From: Parasponia andersonii
Lineage: Eukaryota; Streptophyta; Magnoliopsida; Rosales; Cannabaceae
Assembly (NCBI GenBank): GCA_002914805.1
Contig: JXTB01000397.1
Coordinates: forward strand, 180,835-244,834
DNA: 64,000 bases
Direction of reading: 5' to 3'
In this document: piece after piece, positions 47,801 through 59,978 of the stretch
Numbering within the stretch: the stretch's first letter is position 1
Layout: each line of letters begins with the position of its first letter
Made by a program: the position numbers and the translations under genes
The notes under the pieces: generated by a model
Seen by the model: only the letters and a program-made list of their open reading frames with translations
Database searches by the model: none
What the model was told of the DNA's origin: nothing

Positions 47801-49257
47801 TTCGGATTTTTTTTTTCTTTTTTTGCTCCAAAAATTCAAGTTCCAAACAAGGCCTTAAGGGTTTTCCCTTTGTCTTTGATTATGATGGGCTTGAAAATCA
47901 TATTCTAGTCTTCTTGCTTGCTGAGAACAAGTTGCCCTCCTCCTTTGATCGTTGTCCAATTTTTTCCTTAATGAAACGTCATTTTCGATAAACAATCATT
48001 GTTACAGTCCATACAATTGTTGTTTCTGACTTGTACTTATCATTGTGGCACAGGAAGAAAGTTGTGTTTATTTCATACAGGGAGTCATCTGTATCTTCAT
48101 TTAATACTTCTTTCCCTAAAGAGAGCTCAAATTTTTGGCAGATAAAGTGTTTTCTGAAGAAGTTGAGAGGCTGCAAAAGCTGCAATCTGAGAGTACTTTT
48201 AGCAGTAAAAAGGACAGAAATAACAGACAACCAAGTACACGCGGAGGCACTCAATTCGAGAGCTCATCCAAAATAGTGATTAGAAGCAGTAAACGCAAGA
48301 GGTGTTCTGCGACTGAAATGGGAGGGGTCACTCCTCATGGCAGTTTTCAAGATGATGTTATGCAAAGAGAATCAACGAAGGACTTGCACATGCAATCTTT
48401 GTCTACTGGGGATCTTGTGAATGTGCAACGAACTTATCTGGTAATCTTATTTATTTTTACCATCTAGTGGTTAGATTTTGTTTATCTCATTCTAATCTAA
48501 TGCAAACTTCCAGCCGGAATGTTGTAGAAGAACTATTGACAGATCAGGTATGTGTCTGAAGTTGACTTTCTGCTGAATTGACTGGCTCAATGCGTTCTTG
48601 GATCATTTTATGTATTCCTCGCATTTTCCAGGTGGTGAGATAAATGTTGATAATCCTGCTAACTGCCTGTTTCAAGCCCTTGTTGAGTTTTTGGTGGGCA
48701 TGAAATTCTCTGTTAGTCAAAGTGAAGGAGTATGCATATCAGCTGAGCACCAATCAAGTGGTAACTGTTAAAATATTTCTGGAATTTCGGTTTCCCTCTT
48801 TTGCTCTCTTATTTCTTTTTCATCTGTATTTATCTACTTTGCTTATAGTTTTTTGGTATATAATAATGCAAATTTGTAGCAACAACGTAGGTGCTGGCTC
48901 ATACCATTTCCTGTTTTGGTCAAATATCATTTATGACTTTGATGTGTTTGGAATGTTGTACTGACCGAAACATAATTTGACAATAAGTGTCTTTCATTAA
49001 GCATTTTACAATCTTTGAATGCAGAAGAACTTTTTTTAACTTTATTAATGATTCTGGTTTTAACAGGTTACTCTTTTAGCCTGACATGGATCGACAAGGC
49101 AGACGGGAAGGAAGTAGAACTGCGATACCATGTCTTATCATTGGGGACATTTGAGAGAGTAGCCCCACAGTGGATGAAGGAGGTCATCATGTTCAGTACA
49201 AGCATGTGTCCAATCTTCTTCGAGAGGGTAACCCGTGTTGTGAAGCTGTTCTCTTAG
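44838..49257 (+). CDS. TTN9: TITAN9-like coiled-coil protein
   Basis: It resembles Arabidopsis TITAN9, a plant protein of unknown biochemistry required for endosperm and embryo development. Nine coding exons join in frame to 315 aa: 44838-44861, 45072-45119, 45936-46005, 46611-46701, 46823-46884, 48142-48440, 48514-48547, 48632-48760 and 49067-49257. Exon 1 encodes MEAEPAPN. Exon 2 starts with another ATG (MEALYSKLFDKYNKIK), which is the usual family start, so initiation at 45072 (307 aa) is equally possible. A coiled coil covers about residues 48-110 (AAEELIEHLKSENERLQSQL). A basic linker (SSKKDRNNRQ, RSSKRKR) follows. The conserved C-terminal part reads YSFSLTWIDKADGKEVELRY and LGTFERVAPQWMKEVIMFST. 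Intron 4 is GC-AG. Intron 5 carries a MITE. The protein looks intact. Confidence 0.85.
47561..47854. mobile_element. MITE in intron 5 of the TITAN9-like gene
   Basis: The left end GGGCTTTGTTTGGAACTTGG and the reverse complement of the right end GGCCTTGTTTGGAACTTGAA match over about 26 bases, both continuing ATTTTTG. It is 294 bp long, AT-rich and non-coding. The terminal TTTGTTTGGAAC motif is hAT-like, but no clear 8-bp duplication was seen. Confidence 0.7.
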
Positions 49258-50090
49258 CTGTTTTTTCCTCTACTTCTCGAGGTATATATAGTCTGTTGCT
49301 GAGAATGTGATTCATCTTCAAGTCTTTTGTAAATTGAAATCTGTAGTAGTTCAACTTGACTGCTAGATAAGACTTACTGCTTGTCTTATGCTTCGGAACC
49401 ACTGTGCTAAAATGAACTTGTGAAGTCTAATTTGCTTGAGAAAAAGCATATCTTGTATTCTCTGATTGAATAATGGCATTCTTGGTTGCCTTCTAGTAGT
49501 ACTACCCTTAAAATCCCCCAAGAGCCCTATTCTTGGGGTAATGAGGATGCTGTGGACTGTAGTAGAGTACCCTTTGTAGAGACGATATCTTCCACCAATG
49601 AATGGAGATCAACAAAATTCATAAAATTCTTTTCCAGTTGAACCCGGCGTATGGGTTCGACAATGATGTGTTTTATAGATTTTATAAAATTGGTGCATGG
49701 GAGTCAATATCGTGCAATTCAGTTAAAGATTATTGTTATTATTTACTTTATTTTATTTTTTAAAAAAAGGAAGACTTTGTGCCGGTAAATTTTCTCCCTA
49801 GGCAATATGAGGACCGTCTGCCTGTAGCGATCCCACTGAGCCACCACCGACCCCCAACAACCAATATCACTTTTGTAGGTGTATATGATATGATTATTGT
49901 TTAGAAATTTGACTATAAAGGATTGTGTAGGGTTGTGTTTAATATCAACTTGCGTTGGTGTTGTTTGATTATGATTAAATATTATGAAATATAATATCAA
50001 TGATGAAATCATTTTTAAAGAATAATAATTTAACATGGAAAAGGCTAATGTAAATGAAAATCTCACTTTTTAATTTTTGGATTGGATAGT
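49258..50090. other. 3' flank of the TITAN9-like gene, with a possible minus-strand SINE fragment
   Basis: The first 200-400 bases are the likely 3' untranslated region. At 49757-49860 the minus strand reads GGTGGCTCAGTGGGATCGCT, then GACGGTCCTCATATTGCC, which could be box A and a degraded box B of another tRNA-derived SINE. The tail and target duplication are not convincing. Confidence 0.35.
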
Positions 50091-52160
50091 CTCCATACTA
50101 GCCCCTTTGTTGTTTTCCATGAGCCAAAATGTCGGACGTGAGTCATCAACAAAATGTCGGATTGGATAGTCTCCATGCAAACCCTTGTTTTCACTTTCTT
50201 ACACAGTTACACTCAAATACAAGGCATGCATGTCACATCCACGACCTAAGTCATCAACAATTTTATTAAGGAAAGCATTTAGAAAAGTGCTAAATATCTG
50301 TCCATCCATTTTGCTGTTTGACAAATGGACTGTATTTTAAAAATCTCGCAATCTAATAATATCACAAAACATATTGGTCTACTATTGAATTATAATAATA
50401 ATAATAAACAAGAAGTCTTCAATGAAAGGGGAAAAAAAAAAACAAACAAACAAACTGCTGATAAATAAAAGAGCTTTTCGGCTTATTTACTCCTTGAATT
50501 TGTTGTGAATTGGCAATGGGTCCCTGAGTTTTTTTCTTGGCAACTAAGTCTTTCAATTTAGAAAAAGAGTAGCAATTCATACCAATAATGACTGTCAAAA
50601 TTCTAACAGAATGAATCATGTGATGTCAAATGGAGCACTTTTGAAGGTATATTTGATATGTGTTAATCTCAAAAATACCCCTTATTTATGACTAAATTGT
50701 AAACAAAATAAAAAATAAAAAAAACCATATGTTCTCAGAAAACCTATGAATATCCTCTATTTTTGAAAACAAGAAAAATATATATATATATATATATATA
50801 TATCATTTATACTTATTGGTCAAACTTCTAATGTAAAATATCTGAATACCCTTAAATTGTTTGCAAACTTATCCCTAAAAACTTCCATTATGATCTACAT
50901 ATTTTTTATTTTAAAAGAAAACAAGAAAATTGCAAAAAAAAAAAAAATCATATTATAATCCATGTCCTTTACAGAATTTTTTTTTGTGCCAATAAGTTTT
51001 GATATTTTCATCTTTTCATATTATAGACCGTGTCCTTTTCAAGAAAAATTGTTTTTTTTTTTTATGTGTTTGTGTGGCAATAAGTTTGGAGATTTTTATT
51101 TTTTTCAACTTGTAATGTCACTAAATTATGTAATTATTGCAACAATGATCTTTTTGTCATAAATTATTAAATTTTTAATAAAAATAAGTCATTAAAAAGC
51201 ACACAATTTGGTAATCGTGGTCAAGAATGAGATTTTAAATTTTTAACTCATACAGTAGATTATTAAGACTTATGTAATTATTAAAACAATGACTATTTTT
51301 TTTCCCCGCAAACTGTTAAATTTTTAACAGAGATGAGGATGGTGTAAAGTGCATAATTTAATAATTATGACTAAAAACAAGTTTTTGACTCATGAAAATA
51401 AATAATGTCTACTTATATGCTTTATTCATAAATTAACAATTTATGACAAATAAGTCATTACTGTAATAATTATATAATTCATGAATCATTACAATCTAAG
51501 TTGAAAATTCGGAGGACAAAATGATACAATAAGTATAATTTATAGATCATTACTATATTTAACCCTTTAAAAATGGATTGGATACTTTTAGGTTTTTTTT
51601 TTTAAATAAAGGATTTTAAGGGTATTTGGCCATATTATAGGGGTGAATTTGGAATTATCATGTTTGATAGTTAGCTCTACACAATAATTTGGACAGATAA
51701 TAGATAAGGTTAACAATTTTGGGAAAATAAAATTGTAAAACTCAAATTAATTTAACTTTTTTTTAGTAACTTTAAGATATATATTCAAAGTTAATCCTAA
51801 TTTAAAAATAAACCTTAGTAGCCTGAACTCCATGACTCCATTGCTCATCACCCGAGAAAACGAACATTAGTTCTATTAATTTACGAATTTATGATCTAAA
51901 AAAGGAAGAAAAAAAGTGAATTAAGAGTGCTTGGATTAAAAAGGAAAATCTCTTCCTTCAAAAACTAAATAATTAATATTTATTTTTATTATTTTTTTCA
52001 ACTAGCTAAATTAAGATAGCTATTAGATAACAGTTAGCTAAAAAAAACATTTATCAATAGAAGAAAAAAAAAAATCCATATATATATATATTTGTATATA
52101 AGTAAATAAATAAATAAAGGCATGGGGTAGGTGGAGCACATTGGGCGCATGTTAGCAACC
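50091..52160. other. AT-rich intergenic region
   Basis: No gene. It contains an AT dinucleotide run near 50779-50802 and many homopolymer tracts. A stretch around 50488-50640 (gggtccctgagttt) resembles ends of Mutator-like elements, but I could not pair it with an opposite end. Confidence 0.4.
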
Positions 52161-52255
52161 ATAACTAGCCGTTGAAGATAAATAAAGGTACGTAAGAGAA
52201 TTGGAATCTCACACCGCCGGTGTTGCAACGTTCCAAAAAAATTTAAACCTACCAC

Positions 52256-52311
52256 CCCAACGGTCCGACGTCGTTTAACCTCACTTCACAGTCTCACACA
52301 CCCCTTATAAA
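52256..52311 (+). promoter_or_regulatory. E2-C core promoter: MSA-like site, GACGTC and TATA box
   Basis: CCCAACGGTC at 52256-52265 fits the mitosis-specific activator (MSA) consensus YCYAACGGYY bound by three-repeat MYB proteins. GACGTC lies at 52267-52272. TATAAA lies at 52306-52311, about 260 bases before the start codon. Further AACGG cores on the minus strand occur at about 52167-52175 and 52534-52542. MSA sites are known to drive G2/M expression, which fits a mitotic E2. Confidence 0.65.
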
Positions 52312-52348
52312 GTCAAACCTCCTACTCTCAACACCCTTCCATTTCACA

Positions 52349-52384
<36 letters not shown>

Positions 52385-52573
52385 GACTCTCAGAAGGAAG
52401 AAGGAGACCAACCCTTTTTCTCTTTCTTCTTCTTCTTCTTCTTCTTTCTGCAAAATCTCTCTCTTTCTCTCTCTCTCTCTCTGCAAAAGCCTTAACCTTT
52501 GATCTTGGAATAGTTTCATTCTCACTCTGTATCTGACCGTTGTTTTCTTGAAACCCCCCCCTCTCTCTCTCTA

Positions 52574-54218
52574 ATGGCCGCCGTTAACGGATACCCGGAC
52601 AACACTCCCGTCGTCCCCAACGCCGCTCCGGTCACACAAGTCCCACCTGCGAAGACCGTCGACTCTCAGTCTGTTCTCAAAAGGTTATTTATTTCTATTT
52701 TGTGCACACTAACTGCTTGTTCAAAAGATTCATACTAAGCTAAATAGGCTGTGCAATTTTTTGGGTCACTTTATGGATTTGGAAGGACCATCTGTTCTAA
52801 TTATTCAACTGGGTAAATATTACTAAGATTTTTAGGCCACTTTATGCGTTTAGAAGGACTATTTATTTTCATTGTTTATCTGGGTCTTCTCTTCTTCTTC
52901 TTCTTTTTTATTTTTTTGATGAATTCTAACTAGTCTCTACGTCTTTATTTGATCACAAACAGGTTGCAATCTGAACTGATGGCCTTAATGGTAAGATACT
53001 AGAACTTAGTTTCTGTTTGTGTTATCCGTTTGGATTGTCAAGAAAATTAGATTCAGTTGAGCCTTTCTTTTTCAAATTTTGGGAAAACAACTTACTCTTA
53101 GCATGAATCTTAAAAAAAAAAGGGAAAAAAAAAGCTGAACAAATAAAGTCCCTTTTCTTAGCAATAATATCTCTTATGAAAAACTTATATTTGTTCAAGC
53201 TTAGATGGGTGGAGATCCTGGGGTATCTGCCTTCCCTGAAGAAGATAACATATTCTGCTGGAAAGGAACTATTACTGGAAGCAAAGACACTGTGTTTGAA
53301 GGAACAGAATACAGGCTATCACTCTCTTTTTCAAATGATTATCCTTTTAAGCCTCCTAAGGTCAAGTTTGAGACCAGTTGCTTCCATCCTAATGTCGATA
53401 TCTATGGCAACATTTGCCTCGACATTCTTCAGGTAATTTACTTTTCCAACCATTGTAAGTTGTAACACTGTTCATTAGTATCTCAAGCAATTACTTTCCA
53501 ATATTATTAATATAAACGATTAACTGAATTGTTATTTGTCTTGGTTTATAGGATAAATGGTCGTCTGCCTATGATGTTAGAACTATACTACTCTCCATCC
53601 AGAGTCTTCTTGGAGGTAATTTCTGCTTTTCTTTGTTTTCTTAAGTAGAAAGTGTCTGAAGAAATAACTATAGCTATTTCATTTGCTTTGCTAACTTTAG
53701 TGTACCGCACAATCATTAATTCATTCTTTTTCTTGTGTATGGAATACAACAGAACCAAATATAAGTTCACCTTTGAATACACATGCAGCTCAACTTTGGA
53801 GCAATCAAGAGGGTAAGTAGTACTCGGTTCGTTTTACTTTCCTTTATATTGATGTTGTAACTTATCGTGGCCATGTTTACTAATCCTCTGGAACGGAAAT
53901 TAGGAAAGTTGTTGCGTCCTCTCATCCATTCTTTTTACTCTGGAGCACAATTTTCTTCTCATTGCTCTCCAAACCCGTTCTTTTTACAACTCTTTTCTTT
54001 ATGGATGATTAGTAAACTTGGACTAAGGTTTAATTGTGACAATACATAGATTTCGATTCTTTCACTATGGATGAGTAATAAACTTGGACTAACGTTTAAC
54101 TGTGACAATGTATAAGAGTTTAACCGTGACAATGTATAATAATCTAATAAGAGTTTTCTGGGGTCTTGCAGAATATAGAAAGATGGTGGAGAAGTTGTAC
54201 AAGCCTCTAACAGCGTAA
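52574..54218 (+). CDS. UBC20: Ubiquitin-conjugating enzyme E2-C (UBC19/UBC20 type)
   Basis: E2-C accepts ubiquitin from E1 and works with the anaphase-promoting complex to mark mitotic proteins such as cyclin B for proteasomal destruction. Six exons join in frame to 178 aa: 52574-52683, 52963-52990, 53205-53432, 53552-53615, 53753-53812 and 54172-54218. Residues 1-34 form a Pro/Val-rich N-terminal extension typical of E2-C. The UBC fold follows, with [20 protein letters not shown] (63-82), the PPK turn (96-98), the HPN motif (107-109) and the catalytic cysteine Cys117 in [27 protein letters not shown] and NTHAAQLW follow. Length matches Arabidopsis UBC19/UBC20 (about 180 aa). All introns are GT-AG. 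The leader has a CT microsatellite (52351-52382). The symbol could equally be UBC19. It appears intact. Confidence 0.95.
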
Positions 54219-54360
54219 AAATGGATCAGTTTGAGGAATTATGGCAAATATACATGGATCGAGTTTATTTTTTCCTCTCTCTCTCTCTCTCAATTGTTGT
54301 ATCATTTGTTCTGTTGTTCATTTTGGAGGAATTTCTTCGTCTACTTTCCAATGAATCGAT

Positions 54361-54494
54361 TAAGGCAATTCATTTTAAAATTTAAAGTTTTATTCCAATG
54401 GATCGAGTTTATTTTTTCCCACTGTTTTAAGGCAATTCATTTTAAAATTTAAAGTTTTATTCCAATGGATCGAGTTTATTTTTTCCCACTGTTT
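54361..54494. repeat. Perfect 67-bp tandem duplication downstream of E2-C
   Basis: The unit starting TAAGGCAATTCATTTTAAAA and ending TTTTTTCCCACTGTTT is present twice at a period of exactly 67 bases, with no mismatch seen. A partial copy (TGGATCGAGTTTATTTTTTC) occurs earlier at about 54246. It lies 140-280 bases past the stop codon and so may fall in the 3' untranslated region. Confidence 0.85.
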
Positions 54495-54959
54495 TAAGGT
54501 TACACCGAAACATTTACATCCTTTTGGGGAAAAACGAATTTAAACCGAACATTTGGACATATTTTAGTTGATAGATCACAAACATGATGAAAAACAAAAA
54601 AAGATAGGTTATAAACAAGAGAGAAGACCATCATCAATGCTACTGATGCTACTAAGTCAAACCATATGACTAGTTGGAATTGTATAGTACTTCATTCAGG
54701 TAACCAGGATGCCCTATTCTGAAAACCATATTGTACCATATTGTAGGTCTTTGAGAAATCTACATTAGTCATGTTGGAAATTCATGCACTTTTCTGATGC
54801 ATACTGCCACGAATATAACTGCAGAACATACAAACCTCTCTAAACAGATATAGTAGCTATATATACTATGAACACATATATTAAATCGAGTCCTTCATAG
54901 ACACTAATTTATCTTGTATCTTTTAGCCAGAGACGATCTAATTACCAAATATAACTTTC

Positions 54960-55668
54960 TCACTTTTTGACAAGCCATGGGGTAACTCGAGTCGCTGTCT
55001 CATTGTGAACAGTGCTAATAGCCTTAATAGTATGCACATAATCTGCTGCAAGTTTTGATTCCAGAAGCTCTAGGTTGGCATCTTGGCCCCGGTCACTTTC
55101 TACAACATTAACATTTATCTAGAGGCGTTGTTGCTGATGCTGATCAGTCCAGAGCAAACTGAATTGACCAATGAGGAAAGATACAATCCAGAACCCGGGA
55201 GATGAAAGTGAACCAATACCTATAAAAAAAAGAGCCATTATCATAAAGTCCAAAAACATCTTTGAATCTTCAAGATGATTCATAATACCAATTTAAAAAA
55301 AAAAAAATAGAAGGTAAATGCATATGACAAACAAATGTAACTTCAAGGTACCTAATTTGAAGACAAAAACTAATTATCTTGGTTTTTGATAAGCAGTTTC
55401 AAATATAAACAAAAGTTCACTTTATGTCATATAACCGATATAGGCCTCTCTGGACAGTACAAGTGGTTGGTATCAGAAATGGCCGGGTTCCACTAGTAGT
55501 CTTGAAAATTTTCTTGACATCCTCAAGGAGAGTTTTCGTCAATGCCGGAAGAGCATGAGAGCAGTAATAATCTTCATTGTTCCTGTTTATCGCCCGGATG
55601 ACTCTGGCTCCAGGATATTGATGTGGAACAAAGAGGTGGTTCCTTCCTGGTCCATGAAGGTAGTCCAT
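54960..55668 (-). pseudogene. Serine:glyoxylate aminotransferase pseudogene, N-terminal part
   Basis: The intact enzyme (AGT1/SGAT) is a peroxisomal PLP enzyme of photorespiration. On the minus strand, 55668-55440 reads MDYLHGPGRNHLFVPHQYPG, then VIRAINRNNEDY, then LPALTKTLLEDVKKIFKTTS, the family N-terminus. Similarity stops after the PTT block. After a gap of about 220 bases, possibly intron 1, 55213-54960 continues with WIVSFLIGQFSLLWTDQ, a TAG stop (55119-55121), then INVNVVESDRGQDANLELLE, then SKLAADYVHTIKAI and VHNETATRVT, where the coding match ends. The catalytic PLP lysine and the C-terminus are missing. A stop, lost residues and truncation make it non-functional. The intron-like gap argues for a genomic duplicate rather than a processed copy. 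Confidence 0.85.
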
Positions 55669-55699
55669 TTTTTTTTTTCTCTTCCTTGGTAGTTTCAAA

Positions 55700-57616
55700 G
55701 CAGAAATTAGTTTTAGCTATAATAACACATGAAAAAGTCTTAGCTTAGTTCCAGCACCTATTGACAACAACTATTTATATAGCCCTTTAGCCATAGATAG
55801 GAATTTTTTGAAAGTTAAGAACTCAATATCATGGACACCTGATGATGCATGGAGTTGGGTTAATGGCCTAATTTCATCTACTATAAAAGGTGAATATTAT
55901 TTTTCAACAATTTTAAATTCCAATTTTGACGGTATTTGTTGATTGAGCTATTAAATATGAAGTTCTATTTGATATATTACTAAAAGTATGTGGCTTTTTG
56001 TTGCAAAAAGGCTGCACGTATGCGTTTTTTTTATTATTTATTTTTTAATGAAATCACTATGGGATTTATATGTGGAAAGATATTGACATTAAAACTCGAA
56101 TGGCCTCCGACTTATTCATGGTGTTTTAAGAGAGGATCTAAGTAGTAACACATAAGGCCAAAGCAAAGAACTCGAGCTCCATTTATATACGCTGAGAATA
56201 AAACTTGCATTTAAACTCTAAAACACATACAAAAGTAAGCCGAAAGGCCCTTTTGACAGCAATTAACAGTAAGCTTGATGAAACAGAAAAAGTTTAGGAA
56301 GAAAAAAATGAAGTACCAAAACAATAAAAATCAAACTATTTCTTAAACCGGATAATGAAACAAAAATATCCCGAGTTTGAATTTTTCTGCAAAAATTAAT
56401 AACTTAACATCTAAAATCTGTGCTGATGTATACTAGATCGAGTAAAAAGATTGAATTACCGCTCATCAAATAATTAAAAAAAGTAAACAGATAATTATTT
56501 AGTTTTTTACAGGTTTTTAGTTTCTATTTTAAATTAAAAGTAGAAAAATGAATCATTAAACAATTTCAATAATATACATATTACGGTTTCAAACTTTTTA
56601 ATTGATTGATGAGGAGGAATTGACCTTTTTAATGTTAAAACCACTTACCTAGTCTACTTATAGTAAAATTTTGCAAACATTTAAAATATCAAGCTATTAA
56701 TTTGCCAAATAGAAAATTCAATTAGTTTTTGCCAAAAAAAAGTCTAAAGTTATAGTACTTTTTGTCATTATCAATGACTTCCTTTTTTTATCATTTTTTT
56801 TTTACCTATTATGTAACTGAGTTATTGAGAACATTAACCTGTCATATATAAAATTAAATCAGTATCTCTGTTCTCTATTATGTCACTGAGTGTTATTGAC
56901 GTTGTAATAAAAATGTCATAAACGATAAGTCTAAATCAAAAGGATCTTCAATTCTCATATGCTAAATCTGAAAGGTAATATTCCTTTTCTTAACCTTTTT
57001 TTTTTTTTTTGTTTAACATCTAAGCTGACTGTATATATGTTCATACGTGTATATGTGTGTATTTTTTCATTTTTATAAACTACAAAGGAAGTTTATTTCT
57101 AGTATGGTAATTGGAAAAGATAAACAACAGTGCAACAGGATGACCAACTAGAAATTACCAATCTTTTAAGAAGTAATTATCTTGTCCACTGAATCCCAAT
57201 TTAACCCAAAAGAAAAGAGAAAACATAAAATAAACTCCCTCAAATGGTTGTAAAAAGCCTTTTAAACCTACTAAAATACATTTATTTTAGTATTTTAAAT
57301 GATAATAATAAGAACTACCTCGAACGATACTCTAAAACAGGGGTAAAGGGGGACTGCTCTATGGTGTGTTTCCACCATCAATTACTTGCGGCAAAAATAA
57401 AATTCTGATAACAAAAGAAAATTACCAAAATTTTAACTGGTAATTATCTTTTCAAGACAAATAAATGTTGTGGGAAACACCTTTTATAAATACATTTAAA
57501 AGAAATTAGAAACATTAAACCCAATACATACCGCATTTTTTGTAACACAAATACTTACCGTAATTTTTGTAAGTGGAATTTAGGCACAATACCCAATTTT
57601 TAGCCTTATTATATGT
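55700..57616. other. AT-rich spacer with no gene
   Basis: No supported coding sequence or RNA gene. It holds homopolymer tracts and short runs only. The last 100 bases repeat words such as accgtaattttt that also occur in the element to the right, so the element's left boundary might lie slightly further left. Confidence 0.4.
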
Positions 57617-58169
57617 CACTAGACTTCTAAAAGTAGCGCTTTTGGTGGCAAAAGGAAAATGTCATAATTGAATCAAAAAATACTGCAAAAAGTTTTGTAA
57701 CAAAATTTTGCAGTATTTTTTAAGTGTCTCAATAGCCAATGTCACAATTACTTTGCGACACTTTTTGACAAAAAAAAATTGCCATCAAATAATTGCAACA
57801 AATAAAAACATCAATTATATAAGTTCCGCAAAAAAATTTAAACATTTATGATAATACCGCTAATATGTTTTATGACATTTAAAAATATTCCTTCAAAAAC
57901 AACCGCCAAAAAATATGGGTTCTCATTAATATCAATACTACTTTGTGTTACATTTAAGGAGGCATAAAATATTCCCAAAAATAGTGTAAACTATTATTAT
58001 CCAAAATATATAAAATGCCCGATGAAATCTTCTCCTTAATATAGTATTCAAAACAATATTGTATCTACAATCAATACTTTGACCAAAGGTAAGAGAAAAT
58101 TACAGAATGCCCTTCAAACTAAAGATAAATCCATACAACCCATTGGCTCCCATTGATCATAACCTATTA

Positions 58170-58320
58170 ATAAATATTCTACAGGAATCAACACTTTATA
58201 TGTGGCTGCTACTCCGCCATTGACCCAAAATCCCAGGATGAGCACACCTCCACCAACCACGGGCACTGATGTACAGATAGTATGTCCTGTTATTGCCCCT
58301 ACTGCTACTCCATTGGTACT
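58170..58320 (-). pseudogene. GDT1-like (UPF0016) membrane protein fragment
   Basis: On the minus strand one frame reads NGVAVGAITGHTICTSVPVV, then GGGVLILGFWVNGGVAAT. This resembles the second conserved half of GDT1-like cation/Mn2+ transporters (G-V-A-V-G-A..G-H-T..C-T-S..VVGG). Only about 45 residues can be read, with no acidic E-x-G-D motif present. It looks like a captured exon fragment. Similarity was judged from memory of the family, so this is moderate at best. Confidence 0.5.
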
Positions 58321-59333
58321 TTAGAGTGAGGCCAGCTGCAAGATCAAAATTTCTTCATTACAACTAAAACCAGAAAAGCCTGTTGGTAATGAATCTATAA
58401 CTGATCTATTCTCTTACTTCAATTGTTGCTATTTGGCTACGTTCAACCCACTCCCCTAGAATTGTTAAGATAGTGATTGGAAAAGTGAATTCAAGATTTC
58501 AAGCACAACATTAGCTATCTCATAGCTTTTTTATAAGGTTCCACACTCTGACTGGTACATATGGACAGTGTCAACAAAATAGCTGGAATATTTAGACAAT
58601 TTTGCTAGAAAAACGTTAATTTGTGGTGGTGAAATGTATTATTCATAACTCAAATACTACAAAAGGTGATGGACATAAAAGTGAGGTTTAAGATCCATAG
58701 TAAAGATTAGCAACCACTACAAAACTATAAACACATAAATACAAGTTAAGAGTTCTACTTTATCTGCTAATAAGGTAATCATTGGCTCGTTAAATCTGAC
58801 TAATGACAAAATCCAGGTTATCATTAATTAACAATGAGCAAAAACAGGGTACACACTATAGGTATATTACCTTCTGTAAATTAATAAACGCAAAGACATT
58901 TAGGCAGATGTTAGAATTCTAATTGGTATGACAACGTACTCCCAGAAAATGTCAAATAACACATTTGACGAACGAATAACTAAAAGTTAAGATTAAACAA
59001 GTAAAGAAACTCATATATCAAGACTTACATTTTGCACATAAGCAATCCAACGTACCCTTCACTAGCTCCAACTACAGAAACAAAGAGAAAAAAAAGACAA
59101 AGAAGAAAAAAGTGAACAGTGTAAGTAGTTTTCATTTAGTATATACAGAGTTGTAGCAAAGCATCCCTGCCTCACTCTCAGCACACTTCATCCCTCTTTA
59201 AAATACCTTTGAAACAAACCATAAAAAAATCCAGCACATATTTTGCTCTACTCTAGGATTGTGATAATCTAAGACATCAATTTAAGGAATTTGCAATAAG
59301 AAAGTAAACTCCAAATTAATCATAGTAGCATAC

Positions 59334-59978
59334 CTTACTCCAGGACTCAATGATAAATGTGAAAACTATATGGGACCTAGAGCTCTTAGAATTCAGGCTA
59401 GTTGCTCCAACTTTTCTACTTGAAAGCCCTACATATTCAGAGAGAAATTACGTGAACCACGCATTATAGGTTGAAAATTTACAAGAATATTACGAGTAAA
59501 CAATGCCAATCACTCCACTAACTGAAAATATAAGTGGAGTTTTCACCTACCTTAATCAATGTCTGCATCACATCCTCATAGCAAGTCACATATTCTGTTA
59601 AATTCTCAATATACAATCCATTTTTGGGATCATCCTTAATCTACAACACAATGTAGACAAAATCCATATTACCATTTAGCTTGGTACTTTTAGAATCAAA
59701 ATTAAAATAGAGAATGGGAAAACAAAGATCAATGAAATAACTCGTAACAAAGTAAATCTCCACCTCAATCCCGCCGAGTTGGAATAAGCAAATCCTCTAT
59801 TTGCTCGTTATATATCTGTCATTTGAATATATTAGTCAAAATTCAGAAATATTAGCAATATAAGCAAAAAAATAGAATGAATAGTTCTTTCATAAGAGAG
59901 GAAGAGAAGAACATCTACCTCGAGGAATGATCAACATCATTAAAAATTTATCTGAACCACCTCAGAATTATTTTGCTC
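59334..59978 (-). pseudogene. Kinesin motor-domain fragment, four exons
   Basis: Four minus-strand exon-like blocks keep splice signals: 59978-59919 (EQNNSEVVQINF, two stops, C, stop, SFLE), 59815-59764 (IYNEQIEDLLIPT), 59640-59551 (IKDDPKNGLYIENLTEYVTC, then YEDVMQTLIK) and 59426-59334 ([20 protein letters not shown], then [11 protein letters not shown]). NSKSSRSH is the kinesin switch I motif, and SFLE-IYNEQI-DLL is the strand before it. The wording is closest to plant KIN-12 (phragmoplast) kinesins. The P-loop and switch II exons are absent. Three in-frame stops and frameshifts at two exon joins show it is dead. It lies inside the possible CACTA element, suggesting capture with introns. 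Confidence 0.85.
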
